Of a stretch of 64,000 nt of DNA, positions 24,828 to 32,983 are shown piece after piece. The notes below the pieces were generated by a model, which was not told the origin of the DNA, ran no database searches, and was given only the letters and a program-made list of their open reading frames with translations. How positions within the stretch are numbered: position 1 is the first letter of the stretch; every line of letters starts with the position of its first letter. A program made the position numbers and the translations under genes. The stretch is from VXMO01 sp965205915 (GTDB lineage: Bacteria > Chloroflexota > Dehalococcoidia > UBA6926). The stretch spans positions 372,001 through 436,000 of the forward strand of contig OZ242191.1 in assembly GCA_965205915.1 (NCBI GenBank). The letters are read 5' to 3'.

Positions 24828-24970
24828 GATTCCCGCCTTCGCGGGAATGACGGGTGGGGGGCGGGAATGACGGGTGGGGGGCGGGAATGACGGGTGGGAG
24901 GGCGGGAATGACGGGTGAGGGGCGGGAATGACGGGTGGGGGCGGGAATGACGGGGTGGGGGTGGGAATCC
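24828..24970. repeat. Six-unit ~20-bp tandem array grown from a dispersed palindrome
   Basis: GGATTCCCGCCTTC opens the array at 24828. Units of GCGGGAATGACGGGTGGGGG then recur at 24841, 24861, 24881, about 24902, 24922 and 24941 (period 19-21). GGGAATCC closes it at 24963-24970. The ends GGATTCCC and GGGAATCC are complementary, so the array sits between the arms of one palindrome. The 362-base gap between the GIY-YIG gene and nuoK holds only this and the next repeat. Confidence 0.85.
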
Positions 24971-24997
24971 AGAGCTGCCCGCAGGACGGCATCCCCC

Positions 24998-25070
24998 CAC
25001 CCTGACCCTCCCCCGCAAAGGGGGGAGGGGATATTTTGCGGCGACCTCTCTCCCGTGGAGGGGGAGGGGA
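24998..25070. repeat. CCCTGACCCTCCCCC-type hairpin repeats
   Basis: ACCCTCCCCCGCAAAGGGGG and GACCTCTCTCCCGTGGAGGG form two adjacent hairpins 3' of nuoK's neighbour array. They resemble the repeats at 13665 and 14752. Confidence 0.55.
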
Positions 25071-25103
25071 TTTTGTGTTGATGCTCTGTCGTCATTGATT
25101 TTG

Positions 25104-25415
25104 TCACTTGAGGAGGTTTATTTCTGCGGCGTCTACTGTGTTGCGGCGGGCGAAGATTGTTAGGAGGATGGCGAGGCCGATTGCGACCTCCGCCGCCGCG
25201 ACGGTGATGATGAATATGGCGAAGATGTGGCCGGCAAGCTCGTCGACGGGGGAGTAGCGGGAGAACGCGACGAGCGCGACGTTGACGCCGTTCAGCATCA
25301 ACTCGATGGACATGAGAATGACGACGACGTTGCGCTTGGCCAGAACGCCAACAAGCCCGACGGAGAAAAGTCCGGCGGAAAGCAGGAGGTAGTGTTCAAG
25401 CGCGAGCGATGCCAT
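25104..25415 (-). CDS. nuoK: NADH-quinone oxidoreductase subunit K
   Basis: 103 residues, three membrane helices. GVLAKRNVVVILMSIELMLNGVNVALVAFS carries the conserved glutamate of helix 2, and FIITVAAAEVAIGLAILLTIFARR that of helix 3. It forms part of the E-channel of complex I. Downstream the operon is interrupted by repeats and two unrelated genes before nuoL. Confidence 0.97.
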   Translation of the reverse strand: MASLALEHYLLLSAGLFSVGLVGVLAKRNVVVILMSIELMLNGVNVALVAFSRYSPVDELAGHIFAIFIITVAAAEVAIGLAILLTIFARRNTVDAAEINLLK

Positions 25416-25428
25416 TCCCTACCCTGCC

Positions 25429-25932
25429 TCACCGTTCGCGCGCTATAACGAGCGCGCCAATCGTCGTTACCAGGAGCAGGAGTCCAGCCAACTCGAACGG
25501 CAGGAGATAGGTGCTGAATAGCAGGTCCGGGAGGTGAGGCCCGGCGGAGGCGGCGTCACCAACCATCGGTGAGATCGTCTCGCCCCTGCCCTCGCTGCGC
25601 CAATCGGTGTTGATCATGATGTAGGCGAGTCCGGCAAGTGTCGCCCCGCCGGTCAGCAGTCCGAGCGGCCAGAGTCGAGCGGAATTGCTCGCGCGGTTGA
25701 TCTGGGCCGTCATCATCACCGCAAAGACGATGAGGACGGCGATACCGCCGACGTAGATGAGGAACTGCGCGAGCGCGAGAAAGTCTGCGTCCAGCGTGAT
25801 GTAGATGCCCGCCACGGCGGCAAGGCTGACGAGCAGGCCAAGCGCGGCGTAGAAGAGGTTGCGGGCCGTGACGACGGCAAGAGCGCCTATCATGGCGGCG
25901 GTCGCTAGAAAGAAGAAGGCTAGAGTGACCAA
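25429..25932 (-). CDS. nuoJ: NADH-quinone oxidoreductase subunit J
   Basis: 167 residues, five membrane helices: FFFLATAAMIGALAVVTARNLFYAALGLLVSLAAVAGIYITLDADFLALAQFLIYVGGIAVLIVF is the conserved first half with the pi-bulge helix. The start is TTG 25932, inside the end of nuoI (13-base overlap), implying translational coupling. nuoK follows after 13 bases. Confidence 0.95.
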   Translation of the reverse strand: MVTLAFFFLATAAMIGALAVVTARNLFYAALGLLVSLAAVAGIYITLDADFLALAQFLIYVGGIAVLIVFAVMMTAQINRASNSARLWPLGLLTGGATLAGLAYIMINTDWRSEGRGETISPMVGDAASAGPHLPDLLFSTYLLPFELAGLLLLVTTIGALVIARER

Positions 25933-26426
25933 CGCCCCGCCTCGTGCTCCTCGAGCTCGTCCTTGCCGGTGTGGCCGATCATCTCCATCTGCGGCCTGAA
26001 CTGCGTGCGCGGCTTCTTGGGCATGGCCTTGAGGTCCTCGACGCTGATGATCATGTCCTCGCGGCCATACGACGCCTGCTCAAAGTCGCCGCCCATGTGG
26101 AGGGCATCGTAGGGGCACACCTCGACGCATAGGGCGCAGAACATGCAGCGGCCCGTGTCGATATCAAAGACATCCACGTGATAGTCGCTCCCGACCTGCG
26201 AATGTGGCTCGGGGTGCGTGACGATGCGGATGATGCCGAGCGGGCAGCCCTTGGCGCAGGTGGCGCAGCCTGTGCAGCGCTCCTCGTACCAGACGAAGGT
26301 GTTGCCCCGGAATCGCGGCGATTGCTCCAGCTTCTCTTCCGGGTACTGCGTGGTGAAGGGCTTGCGACGCATGTAGCCGAGCGTGACCATGAGTCCCTTG
26401 ATCGCTCCTGCGCCAAATAGAGCCAT
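25920..26426 (-). CDS. nuoI: NADH-quinone oxidoreductase subunit I (2x[4Fe-4S])
   Basis: 168 residues. Two ferredoxin motifs bind clusters N6a and N6b: CTGCATCAKGCP near residues 56-67 and CMFCALCVEVCP near 99-110. The N-terminal helix and MRRKPFTTQYPEEK match NuoI. It carries electrons along the connecting arm toward NuoB. It starts 9 bases after nuoH ends. Confidence 0.96.
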   Translation of the reverse strand: MALFGAGAIKGLMVTLGYMRRKPFTTQYPEEKLEQSPRFRGNTFVWYEERCTGCATCAKGCPLGIIRIVTHPEPHSQVGSDYHVDVFDIDTGRCMFCALCVEVCPYDALHMGGDFEQASYGREDMIISVEDLKAMPKKPRTQFRPQMEMIGHTGKDELEEHEAGRWSL

Positions 26427-26435
26427 GGTCGCCTC

Positions 26436-27599
26436 CTACACCCGCGCCGCGGCGGGCGCCGCCAACTGATTGTCGAATTTTGCGAGGCCGGGCACGCGGC
26501 CCAACAGGGCCAGCACGCCGACCGTCAGGCCAATGTTGATGACTGCGATGATGGCAAGCGCGGCGGCGGGCAGCGCCTCGCCCGGCTCCAGCGAGAATAG
26601 CGCCTGCATCGCCAGCACCTCCCCCGCCGTGACAAGGATGTTGATTGTCGCGAGCGGGAAAAGCAGCTTCCATGCGAGAGCCAGCATCTGGTCGATGCGA
26701 ACGCGCGGCCACGTGCCCCGGAACCAGAAGAAGAGGAACACGATAAGGGAGGTCTTGAGGGCGAACCAGAGAATGCCGCCGATGTCGGGCTTCCAGCCGG
26801 CAAAGAAAAGGGTAACGATGACGGCGGACCAGCCGAGGGCGGCTACGTATTCCGCGCCGTAGATGAGGGCGAATTTCGTGCCTGTGTACTCGGTGTGGAA
26901 TCCGGCAACGATCTCCGATTCCGCCTCGTTGATGTCGAACGGCGTGCGGTTCAGTTCCGCCGTGACGGCAATCAACATGATGAGGAATCCGAGCGGCTGT
27001 ACAAGAACGAACGGGATGCCCTGCGCCTCCACGATCTCCTGCAGGCTGAGTGAGCCGGCGAGTAGGACGACAGACGTGACGGCCAATATGAGAGGCACTT
27101 CATAGCTCACAAGCTGCGCGACGCCACGCATCGCTCCATAGAGCGAGTACTTGTTGTTGGACGCCCAGCCCGCCGCAAAGGCAGCAAGCGATGAAATGGA
27201 CGTTACGGCGATGACGTAGACGATGCCGGCGTCGAGATCAGCAACAGCCCAGCCATCGAAGAACGGCACGACGGCAAACAGGGCGATGGCGGGGGCGAAA
27301 AAGAGAATCGGCGCAATCAGGAAGACGAGACGGTCTGCGGCGCGGGGCGTCAGGTCTTCCTTGATGACAAGCTTGAGGAGGTCGGCGACGCCCTGCAATG
27401 CGCCGAACGGACCGACACGGTTTGGGCCGATGCGGTTCTGCATCCGGGCCACGAGGCGGCGTTCAGCGTAAGTGAGCATGACGGCGCTGCCAAGCAGGAC
27501 GTTGACAACGATGAGGATGCCGAGCAAGGGCATCAGTATGTCGACCATGCCGACGGGCAGGAAAGTTTCGAGTATGTCGCGGGTTAGGTTGGCGATCAT
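26436..27599 (-). CDS. nuoH: NADH-quinone oxidoreductase subunit H
   Basis: 387 residues and about eight membrane helices. YAERRLVARMQNRIGPNRVGPFGALQGVADLLKL and LNRTPFDINEAESEIVAGFHTEYTG are the quinone-site loops; FFWFRGTWPRVRIDQMLALAWK ends the domain. It forms the quinone chamber with NuoB and NuoD. ATG overlaps the nuoD stop as ATGA. Confidence 0.97.
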   Translation of the reverse strand: MIANLTRDILETFLPVGMVDILMPLLGILIVVNVLLGSAVMLTYAERRLVARMQNRIGPNRVGPFGALQGVADLLKLVIKEDLTPRAADRLVFLIAPILFFAPAIALFAVVPFFDGWAVADLDAGIVYVIAVTSISSLAAFAAGWASNNKYSLYGAMRGVAQLVSYEVPLILAVTSVVLLAGSLSLQEIVEAQGIPFVLVQPLGFLIMLIAVTAELNRTPFDINEAESEIVAGFHTEYTGTKFALIYGAEYVAALGWSAVIVTLFFAGWKPDIGGILWFALKTSLIVFLFFWFRGTWPRVRIDQMLALAWKLLFPLATINILVTAGEVLAMQALFSLEPGEALPAAALAIIAVINIGLTVGVLALLGRVPGLAKFDNQLAAPAAARV

Positions 27600-28738
27600 C
27601 GGTCAACCTCGCCGACGTTGATGTCCAGCGTGCCGAAGTTCACGATGAGATCGGCCAGTTTCCAGCCGATGCAGAGTTCGCGCAGGACGGTGAGATTTAT
27701 GAAAGAGGGGGCGCGGATGCCGCAGCGGTACGGCGCGATGGTGCCGTCGCTGACCAGGTAGAAACCGAGCTCGCCCTTGGTGGCCTCGATGGCGCTGTAG
27801 ACCTCGCCGACGGGCGGGCGGATAAAGAAATCGGCCTCGGTGCGCGTGATGCCTTCGGGCAGTTCGGCCATGCACTGGCGCACCATCTTCGCGGACTCTT
27901 TCATCTCCTGCAGACGCACCCACATGCGATCCCAGTTGTCGCCGTTCTGCGTCACAGGGACGTCAAAGTTCATGCGGTCGTAGACCTCGTAGGGGTCCTG
28001 CTTGCGGAGATCAAAGTTGACGCCGGAGGCGCGGAGGTTGGGGCCGGTGACGGAACATTCGATGGCGCGCTCGCCGGTCAGGGGCGCGATGCCCTTCATG
28101 CGCGAGACGAGGATTTCGTTTTCGAGCAGCAGTGCCTCGTATTCGGCCACGCGGTCCGGGAAATCATCAAGGAACTCGTTGACGGCGGCGTCAAAGCCGG
28201 GCGGCAGGTCGTGGGAGACGCCGCCGATACGCATATAGCTGAATGTTATGCGCGCGCCGCAGATCATCTCAAAGAGGTCCAGGACTTTCTCGCGTTCGCG
28301 GAACATGTGCATGAGGGGCGTGACCCACGCGCCGAGGTCGTTGATGAGGAATCCGAGCGCCATCAGGTGGCTGGCGATACGCATCAACTCGGAGGTCATC
28401 ACGCGGAGATACTGGGCGCGCTCCGGCACTTCCACGCCTGCGAGCGCCTCCACGGCGCGGACGTAGGCGAGATTATTGGTCATGCCGGAGAGGTAGTCGA
28501 GGCGGTCGGTCAGGGTGATGACCTGCGTGTAGCTGCGTTCCTCCGCGAGCTTGGAACTGCCGCGATGGAGATAGCCGAATACAGGCTCGACGTCCACGAC
28601 TTCTTCGCCATCAAGTAGCGCGCGGATGCGGAAGACGCCGTGCGTCGACGGGTGCTGCGGCCCGAGGTTGAGCAGCACCGGCTCGATGTTGCTGTAGTCG
28701 GGTGATTCCGCGTTGGTTGGGCGTTGTGGTGATTGCAT
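27596..28738 (-). CDS. nuoD: NADH-quinone oxidoreductase subunit D
   Basis: 380 residues. LNLGPQHPSTHGVFRI near residue 26 carries the quinone-site histidines, GYLHRGSSKLAEERSYTQ the next conserved segment, and the ending (IVNFGTLDINVGEVDR) is that of the 49-kDa subunit family. It is evolutionarily related to NiFe hydrogenase large subunit and lines the quinone pocket. It is 7 bases from nuoC. Confidence 0.97.
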   Translation of the reverse strand: MQSPQRPTNAESPDYSNIEPVLLNLGPQHPSTHGVFRIRALLDGEEVVDVEPVFGYLHRGSSKLAEERSYTQVITLTDRLDYLSGMTNNLAYVRAVEALAGVEVPERAQYLRVMTSELMRIASHLMALGFLINDLGAWVTPLMHMFREREKVLDLFEMICGARITFSYMRIGGVSHDLPPGFDAAVNEFLDDFPDRVAEYEALLLENEILVSRMKGIAPLTGERAIECSVTGPNLRASGVNFDLRKQDPYEVYDRMNFDVPVTQNGDNWDRMWVRLQEMKESAKMVRQCMAELPEGITRTEADFFIRPPVGEVYSAIEATKGELGFYLVSDGTIAPYRCGIRAPSFINLTVLRELCIGWKLADLIVNFGTLDINVGEVDR

Positions 28739-28745
28739 TGTGGCT

Positions 28746-29186
28746 CTATGAAAAATCCTTGCGGAGAGGGTGGCCGGGGAAGCCCTCCCACAGGAGAATC
28801 CGCTTCATGTTTGGATGGCCGACGAATTCGATGCCGAACAGGTCATATATCTCGCGTTCCTGGAGATTCGCGCCTTCCCAGACGGGTGTGACGGACGGCA
28901 CGCTGAGGTCATCCCTGCCCCACACACGGACCTTGAGTGTTGCCTCCTGGTTGCGGCGGATGGAAAGCAGGCCGTAACGCACCTCGAAACGGTCGATGAA
29001 ATCGACGGCGTCGACGGAACGCAACATTTGGAAGTCGGTCTCATCGTCGTCACGGAGCAGGCGGCAGACATCGGCGATGGCGTCAGGAGAGACTACGACC
29101 CATTCGTCGCGAGATTCCTCCACGGCGTCCGGCAGCGTGGCCCGGAGTTTGTCGGCTATGTCGTGACCTGAAATTGCGGTAGTCAT
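28746..29186 (-). CDS. nuoC: NADH-quinone oxidoreductase subunit C
   Basis: 146 residues. FEVRYGLLSIRRNQEATLKVRV and the signature NLQEREIYDLFGIEFVGHPNMKRILLWEGFPGHPLRKDF match the 30-kDa subunit. It supports NuoD in the peripheral arm. It is a separate gene, not a nuoCD fusion. Confidence 0.97.
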   Translation of the reverse strand: MTTAISGHDIADKLRATLPDAVEESRDEWVVVSPDAIADVCRLLRDDDETDFQMLRSVDAVDFIDRFEVRYGLLSIRRNQEATLKVRVWGRDDLSVPSVTPVWEGANLQEREIYDLFGIEFVGHPNMKRILLWEGFPGHPLRKDFS

Positions 29187-29192
29187 GCGGCC

Positions 29193-29858
29193 TCAGGAGA
29201 TAAGCTTTCTGAGTCGCGGCGCGCGCTCTTTCACGAGGGAGTCGCGCTTGATCTTTTCCTGGAGTTTGAGGAGTCCATGCAGGAGGGCATCGGGGCGCGG
29301 CGGGCAGCCTGGCACGTAGACATCCACAGGCACGAGGCGGTTGACGCCCGGGACGACGCTGTAGCCCTGGTAGTAGGGGCCGCCGCTGGTGGCGCAGACG
29401 CCCATGGAGATGACCCACTTGGGGTTCGGCATCTGCTCATAGATGCGGCGGACAACGGGGGCCATCTTCCACGTGACGGTGCCGGAGACAATCATCAGGT
29501 CCGCCTGTCTCGGCGAGGCGCGGAAGATTTCCATGCCGAATCGCGCCTGGTCGAATCGCGGCATGACTGCGGCGATCATTTCAAAGGCGCAGCAGGCGAG
29601 CCCCAGCGTTACCGGCCAGACGGAGTTGGAGCGTCCCCAATCGAGCAGCGCATCGAGCGATGTGACGAGGACGGAGCGGTTGAGCTCTTCGGTAACTTCA
29701 ATTGGCTCATCAACGTGTTGCTCGGTCGCGAGGGCGCGCAGGCGCTCAATGACTTCTCCCTCTTCCGTGTCGAGCTGGTTCGTCGTGACGGTCAACGGGA
29801 TGCCGTAGGGCGATGGAAGTCGCTCAGGCCCCGGCGGTGTGGGCATCATTTCTGCCAC
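29193..29858 (-). CDS. nuoB: NADH-quinone oxidoreductase subunit B (cluster N2)
   Basis: 221 residues. Cluster N2 ligands are visible in LACCAFEM, GVCATSGGPY and VPGCPPRPDALLHGLL. The N-terminal ~60 residues before WGRSNSVWP are longer than in many NuoB proteins and rich in charged residues. It passes electrons to quinone. Its start overlaps the end of nuoA by 13 bases. Confidence 0.97.
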   Translation of the reverse strand: MAEMMPTPPGPERLPSPYGIPLTVTTNQLDTEEGEVIERLRALATEQHVDEPIEVTEELNRSVLVTSLDALLDWGRSNSVWPVTLGLACCAFEMIAAVMPRFDQARFGMEIFRASPRQADLMIVSGTVTWKMAPVVRRIYEQMPNPKWVISMGVCATSGGPYYQGYSVVPGVNRLVPVDVYVPGCPPRPDALLHGLLKLQEKIKRDSLVKERAPRLRKLIS

Positions 29859-30238
29859 TCAAGCGCCTCCTTTTTCCATTCATAGAGGAATCCGACTAGC
29901 ACGAGTATGAGGAATAGCGCCATTCCGGCAAAGGCGACCCATCCCAACGCAAGGAATCTGGCGGCCCATGGCAGGAGGAAAATGACCTCCACGTCAAAGA
30001 TAACGAATAGCAGGGCAAACAGGTAGAAGCGGAAGTTGAACTGCACGTTGGCTTCGCCGGTCGGCTCCATGCCGGATTCATACGTCATGCGCATGAAACG
30101 GGGTTCTTGATCCGGGGGGGTGGAGGGGCGAATGCGGACGCGCTGCAGAAGCCCGGAGAACACCATGAGGCTGACAGGAACGACGAAGGCGGCAACGCCC
30201 ATAGCCGCGATGATCCAATACTTGCCACTTTCAACCAC
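29846..30238 (-). CDS. nuoA: NADH-quinone oxidoreductase subunit A
   Basis: 130 residues, three membrane helices. FRMTYESGMEPTGEANVQFNFRFYLFALLFVIFDVEVIFLLPWA is the conserved ND3-like loop and helix 2 (FDVE), except that the loop has no cysteine. It heads the operon nuoABCDHIJK-LMN. No nuoE, F or G gene is present, so the complex probably uses an electron donor other than NADH or an NADH module encoded elsewhere. Confidence 0.96.
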   Translation of the reverse strand: MVESGKYWIIAAMGVAAFVVPVSLMVFSGLLQRVRIRPSTPPDQEPRFMRMTYESGMEPTGEANVQFNFRFYLFALLFVIFDVEVIFLLPWAARFLALGWVAFAGMALFLILVLVGFLYEWKKEALEWQK

Positions 30239-30443
30239 TTTGGTGGCTCCTTCAGGCAGGTTGGGCTACGCTTGCCGCCATAGCTAACTCTATGTACGCG
30301 CGCGCGTTCATGTCAATGGCGCGGGTTTTTTCTCGGTTCGCGATGTCAGTTGAACGGCCTCTCTGTTGGCATTCCGCGTTCTGGCGTTAGTCCGGGCGAC
30401 GAGCCATGAGCGCGTCCCTCGACCCGTGCCGTATCTTAAGCAC

Positions 30444-31451
30444 ATGACGACATCCACTGAGCCGATTCTAAGCGTCGAAAATCTGCACACATCCTTTTTC
30501 ACGCAGGAGGGAACGGTCAAGGCTGTGCAGGGGACGTCCTTTGCCGTTGAACGCGGGGAGATTCTCGGGATAGTCGGAGAAAGCGGGTGCGGAAAGACGA
30601 CGGCGGGCCTATCTGTGATGGGACTGATAACCCACCCCGGGCGTGTGGTGGACGGACGGATTCGTTTTCGTGGCCGAGACCTGGACGAGATGGACGAGGA
30701 TGAGCGCCGCATCCTGCGCGGCGAGGCGATGGCGATGATCTTCCAGGACCCGCAGGCCTCGCTTAATCCCCTGATGACGGTCGGCGACCAGATCGCGGAG
30801 ATATTCCAGGCACACGGCAGAATCGGGGCTGACGAGGTGCGCCAACAGACGGAAGACGCGCTGGCGTCACTCGGGCTGGCCGATCCCGCTTACGTCATGA
30901 ATAGCTATCCGTGGCAGATGAGCGGCGGCATGTGTCAGCGCGTCATGCTCGCGATGATGCTGGTGCTGGAGCCGGAGTTGCTCATCGCGGATGAGCCGAC
31001 ATCGGCGCTGGACGTGACGTTGCAGGCCGAGATACTGGAGCGAATACTGCGGCTGGCAAAGGAACACGGCACGGCGGTCATCCTAATCACGCACGACATG
31101 GGCGTTATCGCCCGCGCGGCGGATCGCGTGATGGTGATGTATGGCGGTCGGGTTATGGAGGCTGCCGATACGGTCACGTTGTTCCACAATCCGCAGCATC
31201 CGTATACATCGGCGCTGCTGAACTCCGTGCCGCGGCTGGACAGGGACATGCGGCCGTTACGCGGGGTGCCTGGCGCGCCGCCTGACCTGCTCAATCCGCC
31301 TGATGAATGCCCGTTCCTGCCCCGCTGCAACAAGGCCACGGTTTTGTGCCGGACGCAGCCAATGCCGCCGTTAACAGCGGTCGGCGATGGGCACACCCTT
31401 GCCTGCTACAACCCGATGACGGGGATAGAGCACCGGAACCGGGCCGACTAG
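30444..31451 (+). CDS. Peptide/nickel-type ABC transporter ATP-binding protein (DppD/OppD-like)
   Basis: 335 residues from ATG 30444; an in-frame start at 30366 is possible but lacks family similarity. Walker A is GESGCGKTT near residue 43, the signature SGGMCQRVML near 158 and Walker B LLIADEPTSALD near 176; the C-terminal oligopeptide/dipeptide domain includes NPPDECPFLPRCNKAT with its cysteines. It energises uptake of peptides or similar solutes. No permease, binding protein or second ATPase gene is next to it, which is unusual. It is divergent from nuoA. Confidence 0.9.
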   Translation: MTTSTEPILSVENLHTSFFTQEGTVKAVQGTSFAVERGEILGIVGESGCGKTTAGLSVMGLITHPGRVVDGRIRFRGRDLDEMDEDERRILRGEAMAMIFQDPQASLNPLMTVGDQIAEIFQAHGRIGADEVRQQTEDALASLGLADPAYVMNSYPWQMSGGMCQRVMLAMMLVLEPELLIADEPTSALDVTLQAEILERILRLAKEHGTAVILITHDMGVIARAADRVMVMYGGRVMEAADTVTLFHNPQHPYTSALLNSVPRLDRDMRPLRGVPGAPPDLLNPPDECPFLPRCNKATVLCRTQPMPPLTAVGDGHTLACYNPMTGIEHRNRAD

Positions 31452-31509
31452 TTGGCGGGGTGAGGCGCGGGGAGCGGTCAGGAGAAGGTAATGCACGGTC
31501 CCTCGTCGG

Positions 31510-31929
31510 TCATGAAAAGGCGACGCAGGTTTCCTTTGTGGAGATGAGGATCGAGTCCTGGCGGAATTGAGAGGTGTAGGCATCCGCGACTTCGTCGATG
31601 TTGTCGCGTGCATCGTCCCCGGGCGGCGCGAGAATCAGCAGCACCTTGCTCCGCTCTCGCAGGATTTCGTCGTCATCGTCGCCGCGCCACTGGCCGTGCG
31701 CGTCAAGGACAGTGAGGCCGTCAGGGAAACGCGGCGTAACTTCTTCGGCCAAGAATTCCCGCCACGCCTCGTCGGTCACGACTTCTGCCTGGCCGCTGTT
31801 TCGACCCATGAATAACTGATATTCGATCCACGCGTCGCCGTCGTCGCAGGTTATGGCGGTTTCGGACCCGGAGCAGGCGATAGCGGCAAGGGTGACTGAG
31901 GTGACCAGCAGAAGAATGGCGCGCTTCAC
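31510..31929 (-). CDS. DUF3574-type lipoprotein
   Basis: 139 residues from GTG 31929. A basic start and hydrophobic segment end in LAAIAC-SGSE, a plausible lipobox. YQLFMGR, VTDEAWREFLAEEVTPRFPDGLTVLDAHGQW and RERSKVLLILAP are the hallmark of DUF3574. Its function is unknown. Its start codon shares one base with the stop of the small gene upstream (TAGTG), so translation is probably coupled. Confidence 0.85.
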   Translation of the reverse strand: MKRAILLLVTSVTLAAIACSGSETAITCDDGDAWIEYQLFMGRNSGQAEVVTDEAWREFLAEEVTPRFPDGLTVLDAHGQWRGDDDDEILRERSKVLLILAPPGDDARDNIDEVADAYTSQFRQDSILISTKETCVAFS

Positions 31930-32078
31930 TATTCCACTCCTTGTCGGTTGATGACGATTTTTGCCGTGCCCCTGGCGTTGAATTGGATGAGGGGGCTGCG
32001 GTTCTTGGGCCAAATCGAGGATGCGAAGAGGATGCCCGCGAGCACGCCGAAGATTAGCACGAGCGATAGTCTGATCAC
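31929..32078 (-). CDS. Small single-pass membrane protein
   Basis: 49 residues from GTG 32078, preceded by GAGGGA 7 bases upstream. One hydrophobic helix (LSLVLIFGVLAGILFASSIW) is followed by a short soluble tail. It overlaps the DUF3574 gene start by one base. The longer frame upstream runs through repeat DNA and is not used. No family recognised. Confidence 0.55.
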   Translation of the reverse strand: MIRLSLVLIFGVLAGILFASSIWPKNRSPLIQFNARGTAKIVINRQGVE

Positions 32079-32213
32079 CGCTATTTCCCTCTCACATGGC
32101 TGGGCTTCATGGATATTGTTGCACTGTCGGGTTGGGTGCGCGTAGGGGGTGGGGACGGCGGCGGGAGACGGGTGGGTTGGCGGTAGGGGGTTGGGTTGCA
32201 TTCCGGGAAGAAG

Positions 32214-32262
32214 ATTCCCGCTTTCGCGGGAATGACGGACATGAATGGCGGGAATGACGGTG
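32214..32262. repeat. Dispersed palindrome with one extra right arm
   Basis: ATTCCCGCTTTCGCGGGAAT at 32215-32234 is followed by GACGG, then GCGGGAATGACGG again 22 bases on. It lies just downstream of the dedA stop. Confidence 0.75.
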
Positions 32263-32272
32263 GGGCTGGAGG

Positions 32273-32917
32273 TTATGGTTGGCGGCGTTTGTAGGCTCGC
32301 CAGGCGATGAAGGCTATTACGGCCACCACTAACAGGATGAGGGTGGCGTTTTGGTAGGGGCCGGTGAATTCCGCGATGTTCTCCCAGTTCTCGCCAAGCA
32401 CGCGCCCGACGTATGTGAGGATAAGGCTCCAGAGCAGCGTGCCAAGCGTTGTAAAAAGGAGAAACCGGCCGATGTTCATGCGGGTGTAGCCGGCGGGGAC
32501 GGAGATGATGCTGCGGATGATGGGGATGAGGCGGCCAAAGAAGACGACGGCCTCGCCGTATCGCTCAAACCAGGCGGCGGCGCGGTCAAGGTCGATCTCG
32601 GAGATAAAAACGTATTTGCCATACGCGGCAACAAGGCGACGCACACCGGCCTCGCGGGCTATATAACCGACGGCATAGAGAATCATCGCGCCGATGACTG
32701 AGCCAGCGGTTCCGGCGGCCACGACGCCCCAGAAGTTCATCTCCCCGCTTGCGGAAAGCGCGCCGCCGAATGGGAGCACGAGTTCGGAGGGTATCGGCGG
32801 AAAGATGTTCTCGATGGCCATCACCAGGACGATGCCGGGGTAGCCGATGGCAAGGATGAACTCCTGGATCCAGCCGCCGACGGTGTCCATGAGGGCCGTC
32901 ATCGCTTCAACGTTCAC
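32273..32917 (-). CDS. DedA family membrane protein
   Basis: 214 residues. AIENIFPPIPSELVLPFGG and FFGRLIPIIRSIISVPAGYTRMNIGRFLLFTTLGTLLW are the two conserved re-entrant motifs of DedA/SNARE-associated proteins, with the arginines of the second motif present. These proteins are linked to lipid carrier (undecaprenyl phosphate or phospholipid) flipping and membrane homeostasis. Upstream gap holds a degenerate palindrome. Confidence 0.92.
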   Translation of the reverse strand: MNVEAMTALMDTVGGWIQEFILAIGYPGIVLVMAIENIFPPIPSELVLPFGGALSASGEMNFWGVVAAGTAGSVIGAMILYAVGYIAREAGVRRLVAAYGKYVFISEIDLDRAAAWFERYGEAVVFFGRLIPIIRSIISVPAGYTRMNIGRFLLFTTLGTLLWSLILTYVGRVLGENWENIAEFTGPYQNATLILLVVAVIAFIAWRAYKRRQP

Positions 32918-32945
32918 AAAGGGGTGGCGCGTAGAGCTGCACTGG

Positions 32946-32972
32946 GTTCCCGCTTTCGGGGGAATGACGAAT
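32946..32972. repeat. Degenerate dispersed palindrome
   Basis: GGTTCCCGCTTTCGGGGGAA followed by TGACGAAT. It lies between the hydrolase and dedA genes. Confidence 0.6.
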
Positions 32973-32983
32973 CGAGGGGCGGG

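Noticed and set aside
24828..24970. CRISPR array
   Set aside because: Units are contiguous at about 20 bases with no unique spacers, and no cas genes are nearby.
24742..25107. N-terminal extension of the GIY-YIG frame (HSRPSPVIPAL-type repeats)
   Set aside because: It is translated palindrome array with no protein-like composition; ATG 24741 has a good ribosome-binding site.
32079..32201. Upstream extension of the small membrane protein
   Set aside because: Proline-rich translated repeat DNA; GTG 32078 has a ribosome-binding site.
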